A DNA stretch of 64,000 nucleotides from contig CANLEM010000001.1 of assembly GCA_947489685.1 (NCBI GenBank), positions 248,001-312,000 on the forward strand. The letters run 5' to 3'. Shown here piece by piece: positions 43,501-52,340 of the stretch. Position numbers and translations under genes: made by a program. The stretch comes from an uncultured Aquimarina sp. GTDB lineage: Bacteria > Bacteroidota > Bacteroidia > Flavobacteriales > Flavobacteriaceae. Below the pieces are notes generated by a model. It saw only the letters and a list, made by a program, of their open reading frames with translations, had not been told where the DNA came from and made no database searches. Position 1 is the first letter of the stretch, and every line of letters begins with the position of its first letter.

Positions 43501-45645
43501 TGGATTACTACAGTGACTTGGTATGACCAAAAAGCACAACCAATCTATATAGCAATTGTAAATGAATATCTAAACACTACAGATATTATAGAAAGCGAGT
43601 TAGACTTTGCCGGCAGAGTACAACAAACCAAAACCGTGCATACCAAAGATAACAATGCCGCTATTGTAACTATTGATAAATTTACATACGATCATTCAGG
43701 TAGAGTAACTAGACAAACTCAAAAAATCAATAATCAGGACGAAGAGTTAATTGCGCGTAATAATTATGATGTATTAGGTAAACTCACTAATAAAATTGTT
43801 GGGGGTACCGTTACAAGCACTGCTACAGGGCTACAAACCATAGATTATAACTATAACATACGTGGGTGGTTAAAAGGAATTAATGATGTAGAAAATATTG
43901 GTAACGATCTTTTTACATTTAAGATCAATTATAATACTCCGCAATATGGGACTACACCACAGTATAAATACAATGTGGGAGAAGTAGAGTGGAAAACAGC
44001 GAATGACAATGTCAAGAGATGGTACAGCTATGAGTATGATTCTTTTGAACGTATTTTGAGTGCAACAAGCTACGATGGGAAATACGACGTAAATAATATT
44101 GTTTATGATAAGATGGGGAATCTGGAGAGTTTAACCCGAAATGGCTGGCAAAACTCTTCCAGTTATGCTAATCTTGATATGTTAGGTTACAATTATGATA
44201 GTGGAAATAAATTATTGAATGTAACTGATACTGGTAATACAACTTATGGTTTTAAGGATAGAAATACTACTGGTGACGATTATTCGTATGACAACAATAG
44301 AAACCTTTTAACCGATAAGAACAAAGGAATTACCAATATAAATTATAATCATCATAACTTCCCCATCAGAGTTGATGTTACTAACCCAGAACATAACGGA
44401 AACATACAATATGTTTATGATGCTAATGGGATTAAGTTAAAAAAGACCGCAACCGATAACGGAAGTACTACTACTGTTGAATATAATGGTAACTTTGTAT
44501 ATGAAAATGGTTCTTTGAAATCTATTACACATCCTGAAGGATATATTGAGAGAGAAAATGGCGGATTATTTACTTACGTGTATCAGCATAGGGATATTTG
44601 GAAGAATACCCGGATCAGCTATGCAGATGATAATAAGAATGGTTCAATAGAAGCTGTTGAAATACGTAGGGAACAAAACTACTATCCCTTTGGTATGCAA
44701 TGGGAAGGTATAAATCCAACTATCGGACATGCTAAGAACAACCTGAAAACCTATCAAGGTCAAGAATTAACAGAAGAATTAGGCTTAAATACTCATGAGT
44801 GGCGATATAGAATGAGTGACCGTAGCATTGGTAGATTTTGGCAGGTAGATCCCTTGGCGGAAGATTATATGTATAATTCAACATATGCTTTTGCAGAGAA
44901 TAAGCTTGGTATGGGTGTCGAATTAGAAGGTCTAGAAATAAGTAAATGGGTACCTGAAGGAATATGGGATCTTGGAACTAGGATGAGTCTCATTGATATG
45001 AATCATCCCAGGAACAATCCACATGGTAAAAGAGCAAAGGATCCAGTTGGGTATTATTTGGAAAATGCTCCAAGTAGTACGACTAAAGGTCCAACAAAAA
45101 ATATTACTGGTAATTATTTAGGTGATGCTCTATATAAACTATTAGGAGGAGAAACTATTACAGGAGCATTCAATGGAGATGTTAAAGCTCAGGGGCGATT
45201 GATAATGGGAGGACTTGTTTCTATAGCTCCTGGCGGCAGAGCAAATCCAGTGGATAATTTTGCTGATGACATTGTAACTTATTACAGAGTTCAGGGAAAT
45301 AATTTCCATAGAATTTCAATTGATTTAGATGGAAATGTTACTTTTAGGCAAAAAGGAAGTATAAGTTTAAGTAAAGATGGAATGGCGCATGCAATTTATT
45401 TTCAAGAACTAAAAGGGGAAGGTGCCAAAATTTATTCTTTTGATATGCCGAAATGGTTTGATGATATTGTGGAAGAATTTTCAATTATACAGACTAATTC
45501 TACAACGAATACATTAAATCAAAAAGGCTTGGCTCCTAAAATTGTTGATCCAAATCAACCAGGATATTCATTGGAATTTCCAGCGGCTTGGAATAAATGG
45601 TTTCAGGAAAATGTTATTGAAGGTAGTGGTAAAGTTTTAGATTAA
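40519..45645 (+). CDS. RHS/YD-repeat polymorphic toxin with MopE-like metal-binding repeats
   Basis: The 1708-residue protein has a signal peptide (about 1-21), then about twelve acidic repeats (about 35-545) with DxDxDGYGNP loops and NDCNDGN(K/A)YINP elements typical of MopE/thrombospondin-type-3 calcium or copper sites. YD repeats follow (about 570-1380), then an RHS core (about 1385-1460, GRFWQVDPLAED). The last 245 residues are a variable C-terminal domain after the RHS core; R1590 in TYYRVQ and S1616/S1618 in SISLS suggest, weakly, an ADP-ribosyltransferase-like fold. Two small genes directly follow and are likely immunity genes. The protein may be surface-exposed or exported. Confidence 0.85.
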   Translation: MKNKIYMIVFLLFVGYTAQAQLTDGPSDGGGGTTKYYYDGDGDGYGNPNSSYVTSPQSRYVANKTDCNDGNAAINPTTRWYYDHDGDGRGRTSPMKIQCAKPSGYVLYKDDRDDNNFYITHIAPKNFYRDVDKDGYGNPGIKYYRSAAPTDGYSYVTNGNDCNDGNKYINPNTVWYRDYDKDGRGNKNSTTKSCTKPSGYVSNNDDINDGNFHITNIPPRYFYLDYDKDGYGSPAVADRLYYSVQPSGYVTNRYDCDDGNKYIHPNTEWYKDGDGDGRGNAAIKKTQCDQPLGYVINSDDINDGDEFITNITPRNFYRDTDRDTFGSSNIKFYRSAAPSDGHTYVFNGNDLDDTNEYITNIPPKNFYRDTDRDTFGSSNIRFYRSAAPNDGHTYVFNGNDLDDTNEYITNIPPKNFYRDVDTDTFGNPNVKFYRSAAPDDEYTYVLNGSDHDDDDEFITDIAPKNFYRDVDTDTFGNPNVKFYRSAAPTDGYSYVLNGNDCDDGNKYIHPNTKWYADTDNDGLGDPNSTTTACVQPTGYVLDNTDQCPNEYGEQQGCKSSPYTLTLSDTENYVYSRTYLEEMTSPSEIKFNKDVTETVTYMDGLGRPKQQIAVKASPTEQDIITHFEYDELGRQTKQYLPFVKANTGAYTTVDINNDINSYYLNTYTNDFPGITNPAQVNAYSESIYENSPLNRVLEQGAPGAAWKADPNSDADHTIKFDWRANTANEVVRFDVTFENDDIEKPQLVKNNHYAANQLAVSITKDENWTTADGDNHTTREYTDKQGRVLLKRTFNESIPHDTYYVYDDYGNLTYVLPPKVTTTGGVSNTELAELCYQYRYDYRNRLIEKKIPGKGWEYIVYNKLDQPIMTQDALLKQESQWLFTKYDAIGRVAYTGKLIDARDRKVIQQQATAYANEFWVIKSSGVTIGGVSMYYTDGGYPKVTTAETLMINYYDDYGFDSPGISAPTVVLGQNVDVNAKSLPTGSKVKVLGTNDWITTVTWYDQKAQPIYIAIVNEYLNTTDIIESELDFAGRVQQTKTVHTKDNNAAIVTIDKFTYDHSGRVTRQTQKINNQDEELIARNNYDVLGKLTNKIVGGTVTSTATGLQTIDYNYNIRGWLKGINDVENIGNDLFTFKINYNTPQYGTTPQYKYNVGEVEWKTANDNVKRWYSYEYDSFERILSATSYDGKYDVNNIVYDKMGNLESLTRNGWQNSSSYANLDMLGYNYDSGNKLLNVTDTGNTTYGFKDRNTTGDDYSYDNNRNLLTDKNKGITNINYNHHNFPIRVDVTNPEHNGNIQYVYDANGIKLKKTATDNGSTTTVEYNGNFVYENGSLKSITHPEGYIERENGGLFTYVYQHRDIWKNTRISYADDNKNGSIEAVEIRREQNYYPFGMQWEGINPTIGHAKNNLKTYQGQELTEELGLNTHEWRYRMSDRSIGRFWQVDPLAEDYMYNSTYAFAENKLGMGVELEGLEISKWVPEGIWDLGTRMSLIDMNHPRNNPHGKRAKDPVGYYLENAPSSTTKGPTKNITGNYLGDALYKLLGGETITGAFNGDVKAQGRLIMGGLVSIAPGGRANPVDNFADDIVTYYRVQGNNFHRISIDLDGNVTFRQKGSISLSKDGMAHAIYFQELKGEGAKIYSFDMPKWFDDIVEEFSIIQTNSTTNTLNQKGLAPKIVDPNQPGYSLEFPAAWNKWFQENVIEGSGKVLD
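41466..41915 (+). repeat. 150-bp tandem repeats in the RHS gene
   Basis: FYRDTDRDTFGSSN units recur with a 150-base (50-codon) period (GGGATACCGATA at 41471 and 41621), the first two being almost identical in DNA. Confidence 0.8.
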
Positions 45646-45649
45646 AAAT

Positions 45650-45988
45650 ATGATCCAAAGAAAAATAATAAGAGGAAGTGATTTATTAATTTATGGAGAG
45701 CCTAAAGGAGATTCAATAATTATTAATAATATATTATTAAAAATACTTTCAAAGGAAGATTTAATTGATTTGGCATATAATTTGGTAATTGAATTTAAGT
45801 CGGAAAAAGGTAAGAGATTAGGGTTGTTTCTAGGATGTGAAAAAATTACTCAGGAAACTACACAAAGAATTACAGAATTTTGTTTGGATCATATTGGTGA
45901 TATAGACATTTTTTATTTAAAAGATTTATCTTTGATTATACAACAAGAAATTAAAAATAATTATCCTCCATTTTACAAAAAGAAATAA
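45650..45988 (+). CDS. Candidate immunity protein 1
   Basis: The 112-residue protein starts four bases after the RHS toxin stop and has no signal peptide or known domain. It is rich in Ile/Leu/Lys and looks alpha/beta. Its position and small size are those of an immunity gene matched to the toxin C-terminus; that role is inferred from context. Confidence 0.7.
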   Translation: MIQRKIIRGSDLLIYGEPKGDSIIINNILLKILSKEDLIDLAYNLVIEFKSEKGKRLGLFLGCEKITQETTQRITEFCLDHIGDIDIFYLKDLSLIIQQEIKNNYPPFYKKK

Positions 45989-46306
45989 ATGAAAGAAGGA
46001 CAAAATTATCACATTCGAAGGACAGAGTTAGGGGAAAACAACTTCCGATTAGATTTTAGCTTTGAGGAAGATTGGAAAACATTTCTACTTGCTTTAAGTT
46101 CAAAGTTAAGATTTATTCAAGATGTAGATTATAATTTTCAATACGAATGTATGGGTAAATTAGGTATTTCTTTGGAAATGGGCTTTATTCAAGTATGGTT
46201 TGAAGATGAAAAGTTTTCTGATCTCGATGCTGAAAAAATTGTGCAAGAATTTTATTTGAAATTAGTTAATAGGTTTGGAAATGAAATTGAGTTTTTTCAA
46301 ACTTAA
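45989..46306 (+). CDS. Candidate immunity protein 2
   Basis: The 105-residue acidic protein begins right after the stop of the previous gene and is cytosolic, with aromatic-rich beta segments (FRLDFSFEEDWKTFLLAL). No family recognised. It could be the true immunity protein, or a second one for the same or an older toxin. Confidence 0.7.
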   Translation: MKEGQNYHIRRTELGENNFRLDFSFEEDWKTFLLALSSKLRFIQDVDYNFQYECMGKLGISLEMGFIQVWFEDEKFSDLDAEKIVQEFYLKLVNRFGNEIEFFQT

Positions 46307-46325
46307 ATAGGCTAAGTAGGGCTTA

Positions 46326-46925
46326 TCATAAATATGTAGCATTAATAATTTTAGCTAGATCATTAGTTAAAGGATATATTTTTTCAAAAGGAAGATCAAT
46401 CTTGTTGTTAGGTTGATCTTTTTCTTTTTGAATTGATTTACTGTATTCTGTTACATCATCAATACTTACTATCCAATCATTAACATATTTTTGGACTGCT
46501 ACACCCGTTAACCCAACTTGGATAGAACGATAATTTAAATTTTTGAAATTAATATCCTTTTCAGGATCCCATTGTATTCGTACAGGGCTTTTCATTAATA
46601 AATCTTGCCAACTTTCTTTAGAATCATGAATACTTTCAATATAATGAGAAAGGCATGAGTTCTTTAAGGCCCATTCCCACCCTTTTCTTTTTAGTTTAAT
46701 TGCTAGAACACATTCTTGATCACTTTTACTTGCCCAGCCAGAACGATACATCATCCATAAGAATGAAGGTTTAATCCATGTCATTCTTTCCATTTTGAAT
46801 GGAGGCGATACAAATGTTTGAGCTTTAACAGCTGCATCTGCAATTTGTTTATTGAAGGCTTGATAAACAGTTATAGTATCATTATCATACATTGCTCGGA
46901 TTACTCTTTGAGTATTATTTTCCAT
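46326..46925 (-). CDS. DUF4291 domain-containing protein
   Basis: The 199-residue protein matches DUF4291 well: RVIRAMYDNDTITVYQAFN, FKMERMTWIKPSFLWMMYRSGW, and the closing YPLTNDLAKIIN. The family is widespread with unknown function. It lies eight bases after the orphan regulator gene on the same strand, and may be co-transcribed with it. Confidence 0.88.
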   Translation of the reverse strand: MENNTQRVIRAMYDNDTITVYQAFNKQIADAAVKAQTFVSPPFKMERMTWIKPSFLWMMYRSGWASKSDQECVLAIKLKRKGWEWALKNSCLSHYIESIHDSKESWQDLLMKSPVRIQWDPEKDINFKNLNYRSIQVGLTGVAVQKYVNDWIVSIDDVTEYSKSIQKEKDQPNNKIDLPFEKIYPLTNDLAKIINATYL

Positions 46926-46933
46926 AATTCTTT

Positions 46934-48511
46934 CTAATTATCAAAATGATTTTTATCTAATTGCTTGATAAAATAAGAAGGATATAATCCTGTTATTTTT
47001 CGAAAAGCTGATGAAAAGGAATCCCCGTTGTTATAACCCATACAATCTGCGATTCCTTCTATGGTATATTGACGAAGTTCTTTATTATGCGTTAGTTGAT
47101 CAATAGCATATTCAATTCGAAGTTCATTAAGGTAAGAATTGAAATTTTTCTTTTTGTGGGTATTAACAATTTTAGAAAGATAAGAAGAATTAGTGCTTAA
47201 TTCCTTAGCTAAACTCTTTAAATAGATATTTTTACGAAGGAAAAGCTTTTCATTTTCGAACCTCAGAAGTCCATTTAATACATTATTAATTGTATCAATT
47301 GGCAAATCAATATTATCCTTATTGTTGCGAGGCTTGTATTTCTCTATTAATTCATCGAATTTCTCCTTATGTTGTTTATTTCTTGTATAGAATATAAAGC
47401 CAATAATTACAAGTATAACGATCGAAAAACCGGTAATGTATAAAAGTAATTGTAGGTTTAATCTTTTATATTTTTCTTTTAAGGTGTTTTGTTGCTCTTT
47501 CGCGATCTTATATTTTATTTCTGTTTTCTTTACGTTATTGAGGAAAGTAATATTTGTTAATTTCTCTGAAATTTCTTTTCTATTTCTCATAGCTATATAG
47601 GCTTCTTTTAATTGGCCTATATTATAGCTGGAAAGAGCGATATATTCGAGATTATTCTGTTTAACTCTTAGAGATTTATTTTTGATATATCTATTTGATT
47701 TTTTAGCCAGTTCAATTGACTTCCCATAATCTTTTTCAACAAGAAATACCTTACTCAAATTATTTAAAGAAATTGCAATTCCAAAAGAATCATTAGCTTT
47801 TGTATGTTGATCTAAAGCTTTGTAAATATATACTTTGGATTTTGATAAGTTATTTTTGGCAGTTTCAATTCTTCCCAGATTATTATATATTCGAGGTAAA
47901 TATTTAATAGTTGTCTTGTTCTCTGGGAACTTTAATGCTTTATTATAAAAATATAGAGCACTGTCTAGTTTGTTTTTATAGAACTGAGGTTTGTCAATAT
48001 ACTCAATTAAGTAATAACTACTTCCCAAACTCCAACAGGTATAAATTATATCAGTAGTGTCCTTTCTTTTTTCGGCTATTTTCAAGGCTTTTTTATGATA
48101 CTTAATAGCATTGTCAAAGTCAAACGATATCTTATATACTTGAGCTATAAAACTTAAATAATCATATTCCACCAAAGGAATTTTCATTTCACTTATTTTA
48201 TCTAATCGTTTTAAAGCAACATTAAAGTTTTCATCATTATTATTTATATAATATTCAACATGAAAACGCCTTAATTCAATTGCATACTTATCTTGAATAG
48301 TTGAGTTACCCTTGATTTCTTCAAGCTTTTTTAACAATGATATAGCTTCTATAGTTTCGCCTTGTATCATTTTATGATCAATTTCATTTAGCCGTTCTAA
48401 TATTCTATTGTTTCTATTATCAGTTTGCCCAAACAATATTGTATTTGCGAATAAGAAAGAAAAAAGCAGTATGAAGTAATGCTTAGGAATTAAAGTAAAT
48501 ATTATTTTCAT
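46934..48511 (-). CDS. TPR membrane regulator with AraC-type HTH (orphan, regulator 5)
   Basis: The 525-residue protein has the same layout as regulators 1-4: signal peptide (about 1-28, ILFGQ), TPRs, a membrane segment at about 351-371 (YITGFSIVILVIIGFIF) and an AraC-type HTH (LRIEYAIDQLTHNKELRQYTIEGIADCMGYNNGDSFSSAF). Sequence similarity to the four RiPP regulators is lower. No double-glycine peptide gene is visible on either side; DUF4291 follows instead. It may respond to a peptide encoded elsewhere. Confidence 0.85.
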   Translation of the reverse strand: MKIIFTLIPKHYFILLFSFLFANTILFGQTDNRNNRILERLNEIDHKMIQGETIEAISLLKKLEEIKGNSTIQDKYAIELRRFHVEYYINNNDENFNVALKRLDKISEMKIPLVEYDYLSFIAQVYKISFDFDNAIKYHKKALKIAEKRKDTTDIIYTCWSLGSSYYLIEYIDKPQFYKNKLDSALYFYNKALKFPENKTTIKYLPRIYNNLGRIETAKNNLSKSKVYIYKALDQHTKANDSFGIAISLNNLSKVFLVEKDYGKSIELAKKSNRYIKNKSLRVKQNNLEYIALSSYNIGQLKEAYIAMRNRKEISEKLTNITFLNNVKKTEIKYKIAKEQQNTLKEKYKRLNLQLLLYITGFSIVILVIIGFIFYTRNKQHKEKFDELIEKYKPRNNKDNIDLPIDTINNVLNGLLRFENEKLFLRKNIYLKSLAKELSTNSSYLSKIVNTHKKKNFNSYLNELRIEYAIDQLTHNKELRQYTIEGIADCMGYNNGDSFSSAFRKITGLYPSYFIKQLDKNHFDN

Positions 48512-48885
48512 ATTAATACATTGGTGTCGAAATTTAAATTAAAAAAGAGTCCCTGTTTATAAATACAAGTATTTTAGATTAATGTTGTATAGTTTTTAAA
48601 TGTTACCCTAGTTCTAAATTTAGTGGATTCTGACGGAGTTTAATAAGAGAACTTGTTATTTCTTTCTTTCTTATAAATCCGAATGTATAATCCACTCGGT
48701 TTTTATAAATACAGACCTATTTTATTTGTTTAAGGCTACATATCAAGTTTATATTTGACCAAGGGAAAACTATAGGAGTAATTGATTAGATAATTATGTT
48801 TTTGATCATTCATAAAATTATGTTAGTAAAAAGCATATGCTAAAAATTGTTCAATGACAAATAATCTAATTCTATAAACATTGAG
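48512..48885. other. Intergenic region with one clear promoter
   Basis: This 374-base AT-rich gap lies between divergent genes. It holds the plus-strand promoter listed separately and a weak minus-strand TAAATTTC box near the regulator 5 start. No double-glycine peptide, tRNA or strong hairpin is visible on either strand. Confidence 0.5.
48726..48757 (+). promoter_or_regulatory. Promoter, TTG-n21-TATATTTG
   Basis: TTG (48726-48728) and TATATTTG (48750-48757) fit the Bacteroidetes -33/-7 layout with 21-base spacing. It lies 128 bases before the GTG of the next gene. Confidence 0.55.
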
Positions 48886-49377
48886 GTGAAAAACAAAGAG
48901 ACAAGAAACGAACACCAATTATTATATAAAGTATTACAGCATTTTGATGGCATGCAAAAAATAGATGTATTTGATCTATTACATAAAATAGAAGTATTAT
49001 TGTTTTATGCATCAAGCCCTTTAGAACAAAAAGATATTATTCAAATTATTCAGGCAGATAGGGAAACCAGTTGTGATAGTTGCCCTTTTGAATTTACAAT
49101 GTTGCCTAATGGTAACATCTGCCAATTTGTTGGGGCCAGTGATTTGCCGCATATCTACAAAGAACAGAAACGTAATTTTGGTTTTAATAGCATATTTGAG
49201 GCCTATTATTTTAAAACCAAATATGAACCCCTAATACTTACTAAACTTACAAAAAAGAACTTACTTAAGAGTGTTAAAGACACTGCAGAAGAAATAGAAA
49301 TTTTGGAGTTTTTAGGAAAAAATAAGATTACTAAAAAGGATAAGAATACCAAAAGAATATTGCTTTTGGATTTGTAA
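48886..49377 (+). CDS. Hypothetical protein
   Basis: The 163-residue cytosolic protein starts at a GTG codon (KNKETRNEHQ). A C-x2-C pair (SCDSCPFEF) might bind metal. I recognise no family. It follows a good promoter and is probably alone. Confidence 0.6.
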   Translation: MKNKETRNEHQLLYKVLQHFDGMQKIDVFDLLHKIEVLLFYASSPLEQKDIIQIIQADRETSCDSCPFEFTMLPNGNICQFVGASDLPHIYKEQKRNFGFNSIFEAYYFKTKYEPLILTKLTKKNLLKSVKDTAEEIEILEFLGKNKITKKDKNTKRILLLDL

Positions 49378-49477
49378 ATCTTCTATCAATTTTTATATTA
49401 GAATGTTCTAGTAGCACGAAACGCACATATGTATCCTAAACCAATTGTGCAACTTATTCAATTTAAACATTTTCAAA

Positions 49478-50077
49478 ATGATCAATTTAAAATATTATAT
49501 TCTTCTTTTAAGTTTTTCAACTCTAGTATTTTCATGCAAGAAAAATTATAGTTTTAAAGAGAAAGAACGGAGTACGCAAGTTGTAACCTTGGATAGTATT
49601 ATTGCTTCTCTAGATAGTCAGGAAAAGAAGGAAGATTTTCTTATTTCCATATTTCGTGATGACCAAAGAGTTAGAGATGCTGATAAAGAATATGAAATAT
49701 TAAAAAAGAATAATTTCGACCATAATTCTGCTGCATACAAGGAACTTATGCAGAAAATGATTGTCACTGACTCGTTAAACTTTGTGAAAACCATGAAGTA
49801 CTTAGAGAAATACGGTTTTCCAAAATTTAAGCCAACAAATCAATTGTCAATTTATGTTTTTAATACCATAACTATGCATCAACCTACCTATGAAAAACAA
49901 TTACAGTTATTCCCCTATCTGTATGAAGCGTATCAACAAGGAAAAATCCCAAGTGATAAATTTTCTTTCCTACTTAACAATATGTATAGGCATAAATACA
50001 ATAAGAGTTATCCTCACGCGCAAACGGATGAGGGAAATATTAGGCAACTTTTGGAGGAACTCCAACTTATTGACTAA
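49478..50077 (+). CDS. Lipoprotein of unknown function
   Basis: From ATG 49478 the protein is 199 residues with a lipoprotein signal (INLKYYILLLSFSTLVFSC; lipid cysteine about 20). A GTG 11 codons upstream would put an odd extension ahead of the signal and is not preferred. The C-terminal half, helical with LFPYLYEAYQQGKI, recalls DUF6624-type proteins, but I am not certain. Likely periplasmic-facing. Confidence 0.65.
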   Translation: MINLKYYILLLSFSTLVFSCKKNYSFKEKERSTQVVTLDSIIASLDSQEKKEDFLISIFRDDQRVRDADKEYEILKKNNFDHNSAAYKELMQKMIVTDSLNFVKTMKYLEKYGFPKFKPTNQLSIYVFNTITMHQPTYEKQLQLFPYLYEAYQQGKIPSDKFSFLLNNMYRHKYNKSYPHAQTDEGNIRQLLEELQLID

Positions 50078-50206
50078 ATAACCCAATGTTTAATTGGTAG
50101 ACATGTAAAACCAGTTAACATTTCAGTACATTAAGGCACAAAATGATAAGTTAGCCTTGCTCCTAAATAAGTTTTATTTTTTGTTTAGAGTAAAAAAATA
50201 AAAGCA

Positions 50207-51553
50207 ATGAAACACCTACTACAACTTGGTCTTCTGGTCTTATTCATTTCCTGTCAAAAAAAGGAAACGGCCAATACAACTCCCCCAGATCCTGATAGCT
50301 ATCAAATACAGCTTAAGGAGCAACAAGCAGCACAAGTACTAAATCAGACTTTTGGTATCTCGAAATCGGCAGGATGGTTAGATAAAATGCCTTCTTTTTT
50401 AACCGATATTCCCGAAGCGGATACTTTAGAAGTTCGGTTAACTAGCTTTTTGGGTAAACGAAAACTAAAGAAGTTATATGCAAACGGAAGTTTGGATAGT
50501 ATCAAATATCCTGTGGATAGTGTAAAAAGAGGAGTGTATGTGATCAATGGTTATCGTGATGAGCAACAGTTTATTATTATAGATGCTAATAACAATTATA
50601 GTTTTAAAGACGATACTGTTTTTTACTTTAATAAAGACTTTAAACATCGCATTGCCAAAGAGTCTTTACTTAGGGATAGTATTCCTTTTATTACTGTGAC
50701 TTATGAGGATTTTGATGGAGAAAAACTAGTCGAGAAAAGATTAAAAGTAAAGCCTCTACCAGAAAAAATACCTTATCAAGAATTCTTAACCAAAGAGCAA
50801 TTGAAACAAATTCATCCCAGACAATTAAATGATATTTTTAGTACAAAACTCTTTTACCAACAAGACTGGGAAGGGATACTTGAATTAGAAGAAAAACAAT
50901 ATTTAGTAAATGTAATGGATGGTTTGAGAGGACCTTCAGTGTTTTTTTATGATACACCAAGGGATTCTATAAGCATTGATCGAGATAAGCAAAATTATCG
51001 AATAAAGGATAGTGTTAAACTAGGAAGTCACTATTATATAATTGATAGTATAACCTCCATTAAAGATGAGTTATTCATTAGAAAGTTGGATATCAAAGCG
51101 CCTAAGTGGGGATATCTTGCTGGAGAAAAATCGGTTGATTTCGAATTTCAGAATATCGCTGGAGAAGAAAGAAAAATTAGCGAGGTACTACAAGATAAAG
51201 AATATGTGTTAATTGATTTTTGGGGAACCTGGTGTGCTCCTTGTAAAGAATTAACACCTGATTTGGTAAGAATGTCGAAAGAATACAAAGATAAATTGGC
51301 ATTAATGAGTGTGGCATACGAACGAAAAAAAGAACCCTTATTAAAATATATCGATAAGCATCAAATGGAATGGGAACATATCTATTTAGAAGGAAATGCG
51401 AAAAGTGCTAAGAAAGGTAAGCCTAAATTGATCAAAAACTTTGCAATTGAGGGGTATCCTACCTTCTTGTTGATTAACAAGCAATTGGATATTGTATATA
51501 GAGGCATAGGAAGACCAGGGTTAGAAAAAATAGAGGAAGTAATAAGAGAATAA
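50207..51553 (+). CDS. TlpA-like thioredoxin-fold lipoprotein
   Basis: The 448-residue protein has a lipoprotein signal (LGLLVLFISCQKK) and an unknown N-terminal region of about 300 residues. The C-terminal TlpA-like domain has the redox pair C343-x2-C346 in DFWGTWCAPCKELTP and the cis-Pro loop GYPTFLLI. It is probably a membrane-anchored periplasmic thiol-disulfide reductase of the ResA/TlpA group, common in Bacteroidota; partner unknown. Confidence 0.88.
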   Translation: MKHLLQLGLLVLFISCQKKETANTTPPDPDSYQIQLKEQQAAQVLNQTFGISKSAGWLDKMPSFLTDIPEADTLEVRLTSFLGKRKLKKLYANGSLDSIKYPVDSVKRGVYVINGYRDEQQFIIIDANNNYSFKDDTVFYFNKDFKHRIAKESLLRDSIPFITVTYEDFDGEKLVEKRLKVKPLPEKIPYQEFLTKEQLKQIHPRQLNDIFSTKLFYQQDWEGILELEEKQYLVNVMDGLRGPSVFFYDTPRDSISIDRDKQNYRIKDSVKLGSHYYIIDSITSIKDELFIRKLDIKAPKWGYLAGEKSVDFEFQNIAGEERKISEVLQDKEYVLIDFWGTWCAPCKELTPDLVRMSKEYKDKLALMSVAYERKKEPLLKYIDKHQMEWEHIYLEGNAKSAKKGKPKLIKNFAIEGYPTFLLINKQLDIVYRGIGRPGLEKIEEVIRE

Positions 51554-51672
51554 AAACTTATAATTATTCCGTAATTCTTATTTTCAAGAGGTATTTCATA
51601 AGGCAATAAAAACTCTACGCTTGTATTGAATAGAAATTTTGGGGAATGCTTAAAAGTAAAATAAAAGTATAA

Positions 51673-52218
51673 ATGAATAATATAATATTAGACTTAGAAG
51701 CTACTTGTTGGAAAGGCAGGAGCATGCAAAAACAAAACGAAATCATAGAAATTGGTGCTGTAAAGATTAATGATAAAGGTGAAATTTTAGATGAGTTTTG
51801 TGAATTTATAAAACCTAAACTGAATCCTAAACTTTCTGACTTTTGCATTGAATTAACTACGATTACACAAGAAGAAATTGATACTGCCGACACCTATGAT
51901 ACAGTAATAGAAAGATTTAAAAACTGGATTGATTTAAATGAGTCTTATGTGCTTTGCAGCTGGGGATTTTATGACAAAAAACAATTTCAAAAAGATGATG
52001 CGTTATACAACTTAGATTCAAATTGGTTAGAGCACCATATCAGTTTAAAACATCAATATGCCGCTATAAAAAATCTAAAAAAACCAATTGGAATGGGTGG
52101 CGCATTGAAAATGGAAAAGTTAACTTTGGACGGAACTCATCATAGAGGAATTGATGATGCAAGAAATATCGCCAAGATATTTAAAACCAATATTTTGAAG
52201 TGGCAAGTAAAAAAATGA
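51673..52218 (+). CDS. DEDD-type 3'-5' exonuclease
   Basis: The 181-residue protein shows motif I (IILDLEATCW, D7 and E9), a middle Asp-containing block and the closing HHRGIDDARNIAKI with H and D of the DEDDh fold. The KapD/ERI1-like branch is a fair guess from the opening. It acts on nucleic acid ends in the cytosol. Confidence 0.85.
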   Translation: MNNIILDLEATCWKGRSMQKQNEIIEIGAVKINDKGEILDEFCEFIKPKLNPKLSDFCIELTTITQEEIDTADTYDTVIERFKNWIDLNESYVLCSWGFYDKKQFQKDDALYNLDSNWLEHHISLKHQYAAIKNLKKPIGMGGALKMEKLTLDGTHHRGIDDARNIAKIFKTNILKWQVKK

Positions 52219-52265
52219 AAAGAAGGATATTAAATAAAACCTAATAACCGGGTAACATTTGTGCC

Positions 52266-52273
52266 TATTTTTG
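52266..52273 (+). promoter_or_regulatory. -7 element of the S9 peptidase gene
   Basis: TATTTTTG is an exact TAnnTTTG match 67 bases before the ATG at 52341. Confidence 0.45.
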
Positions 52274-52340
52274 CACATAGACATAATGTTGGTTATACAG
52301 ATACAAACCAACTACATATTAACACTCGATCAAAACAATT

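Noticed and set aside
48512..48885. Hidden double-glycine peptide next to orphan regulator 5
   Set aside because: No KGG-type leader or plausible small ORF found on either strand of the gap or between the regulator and DUF4291.
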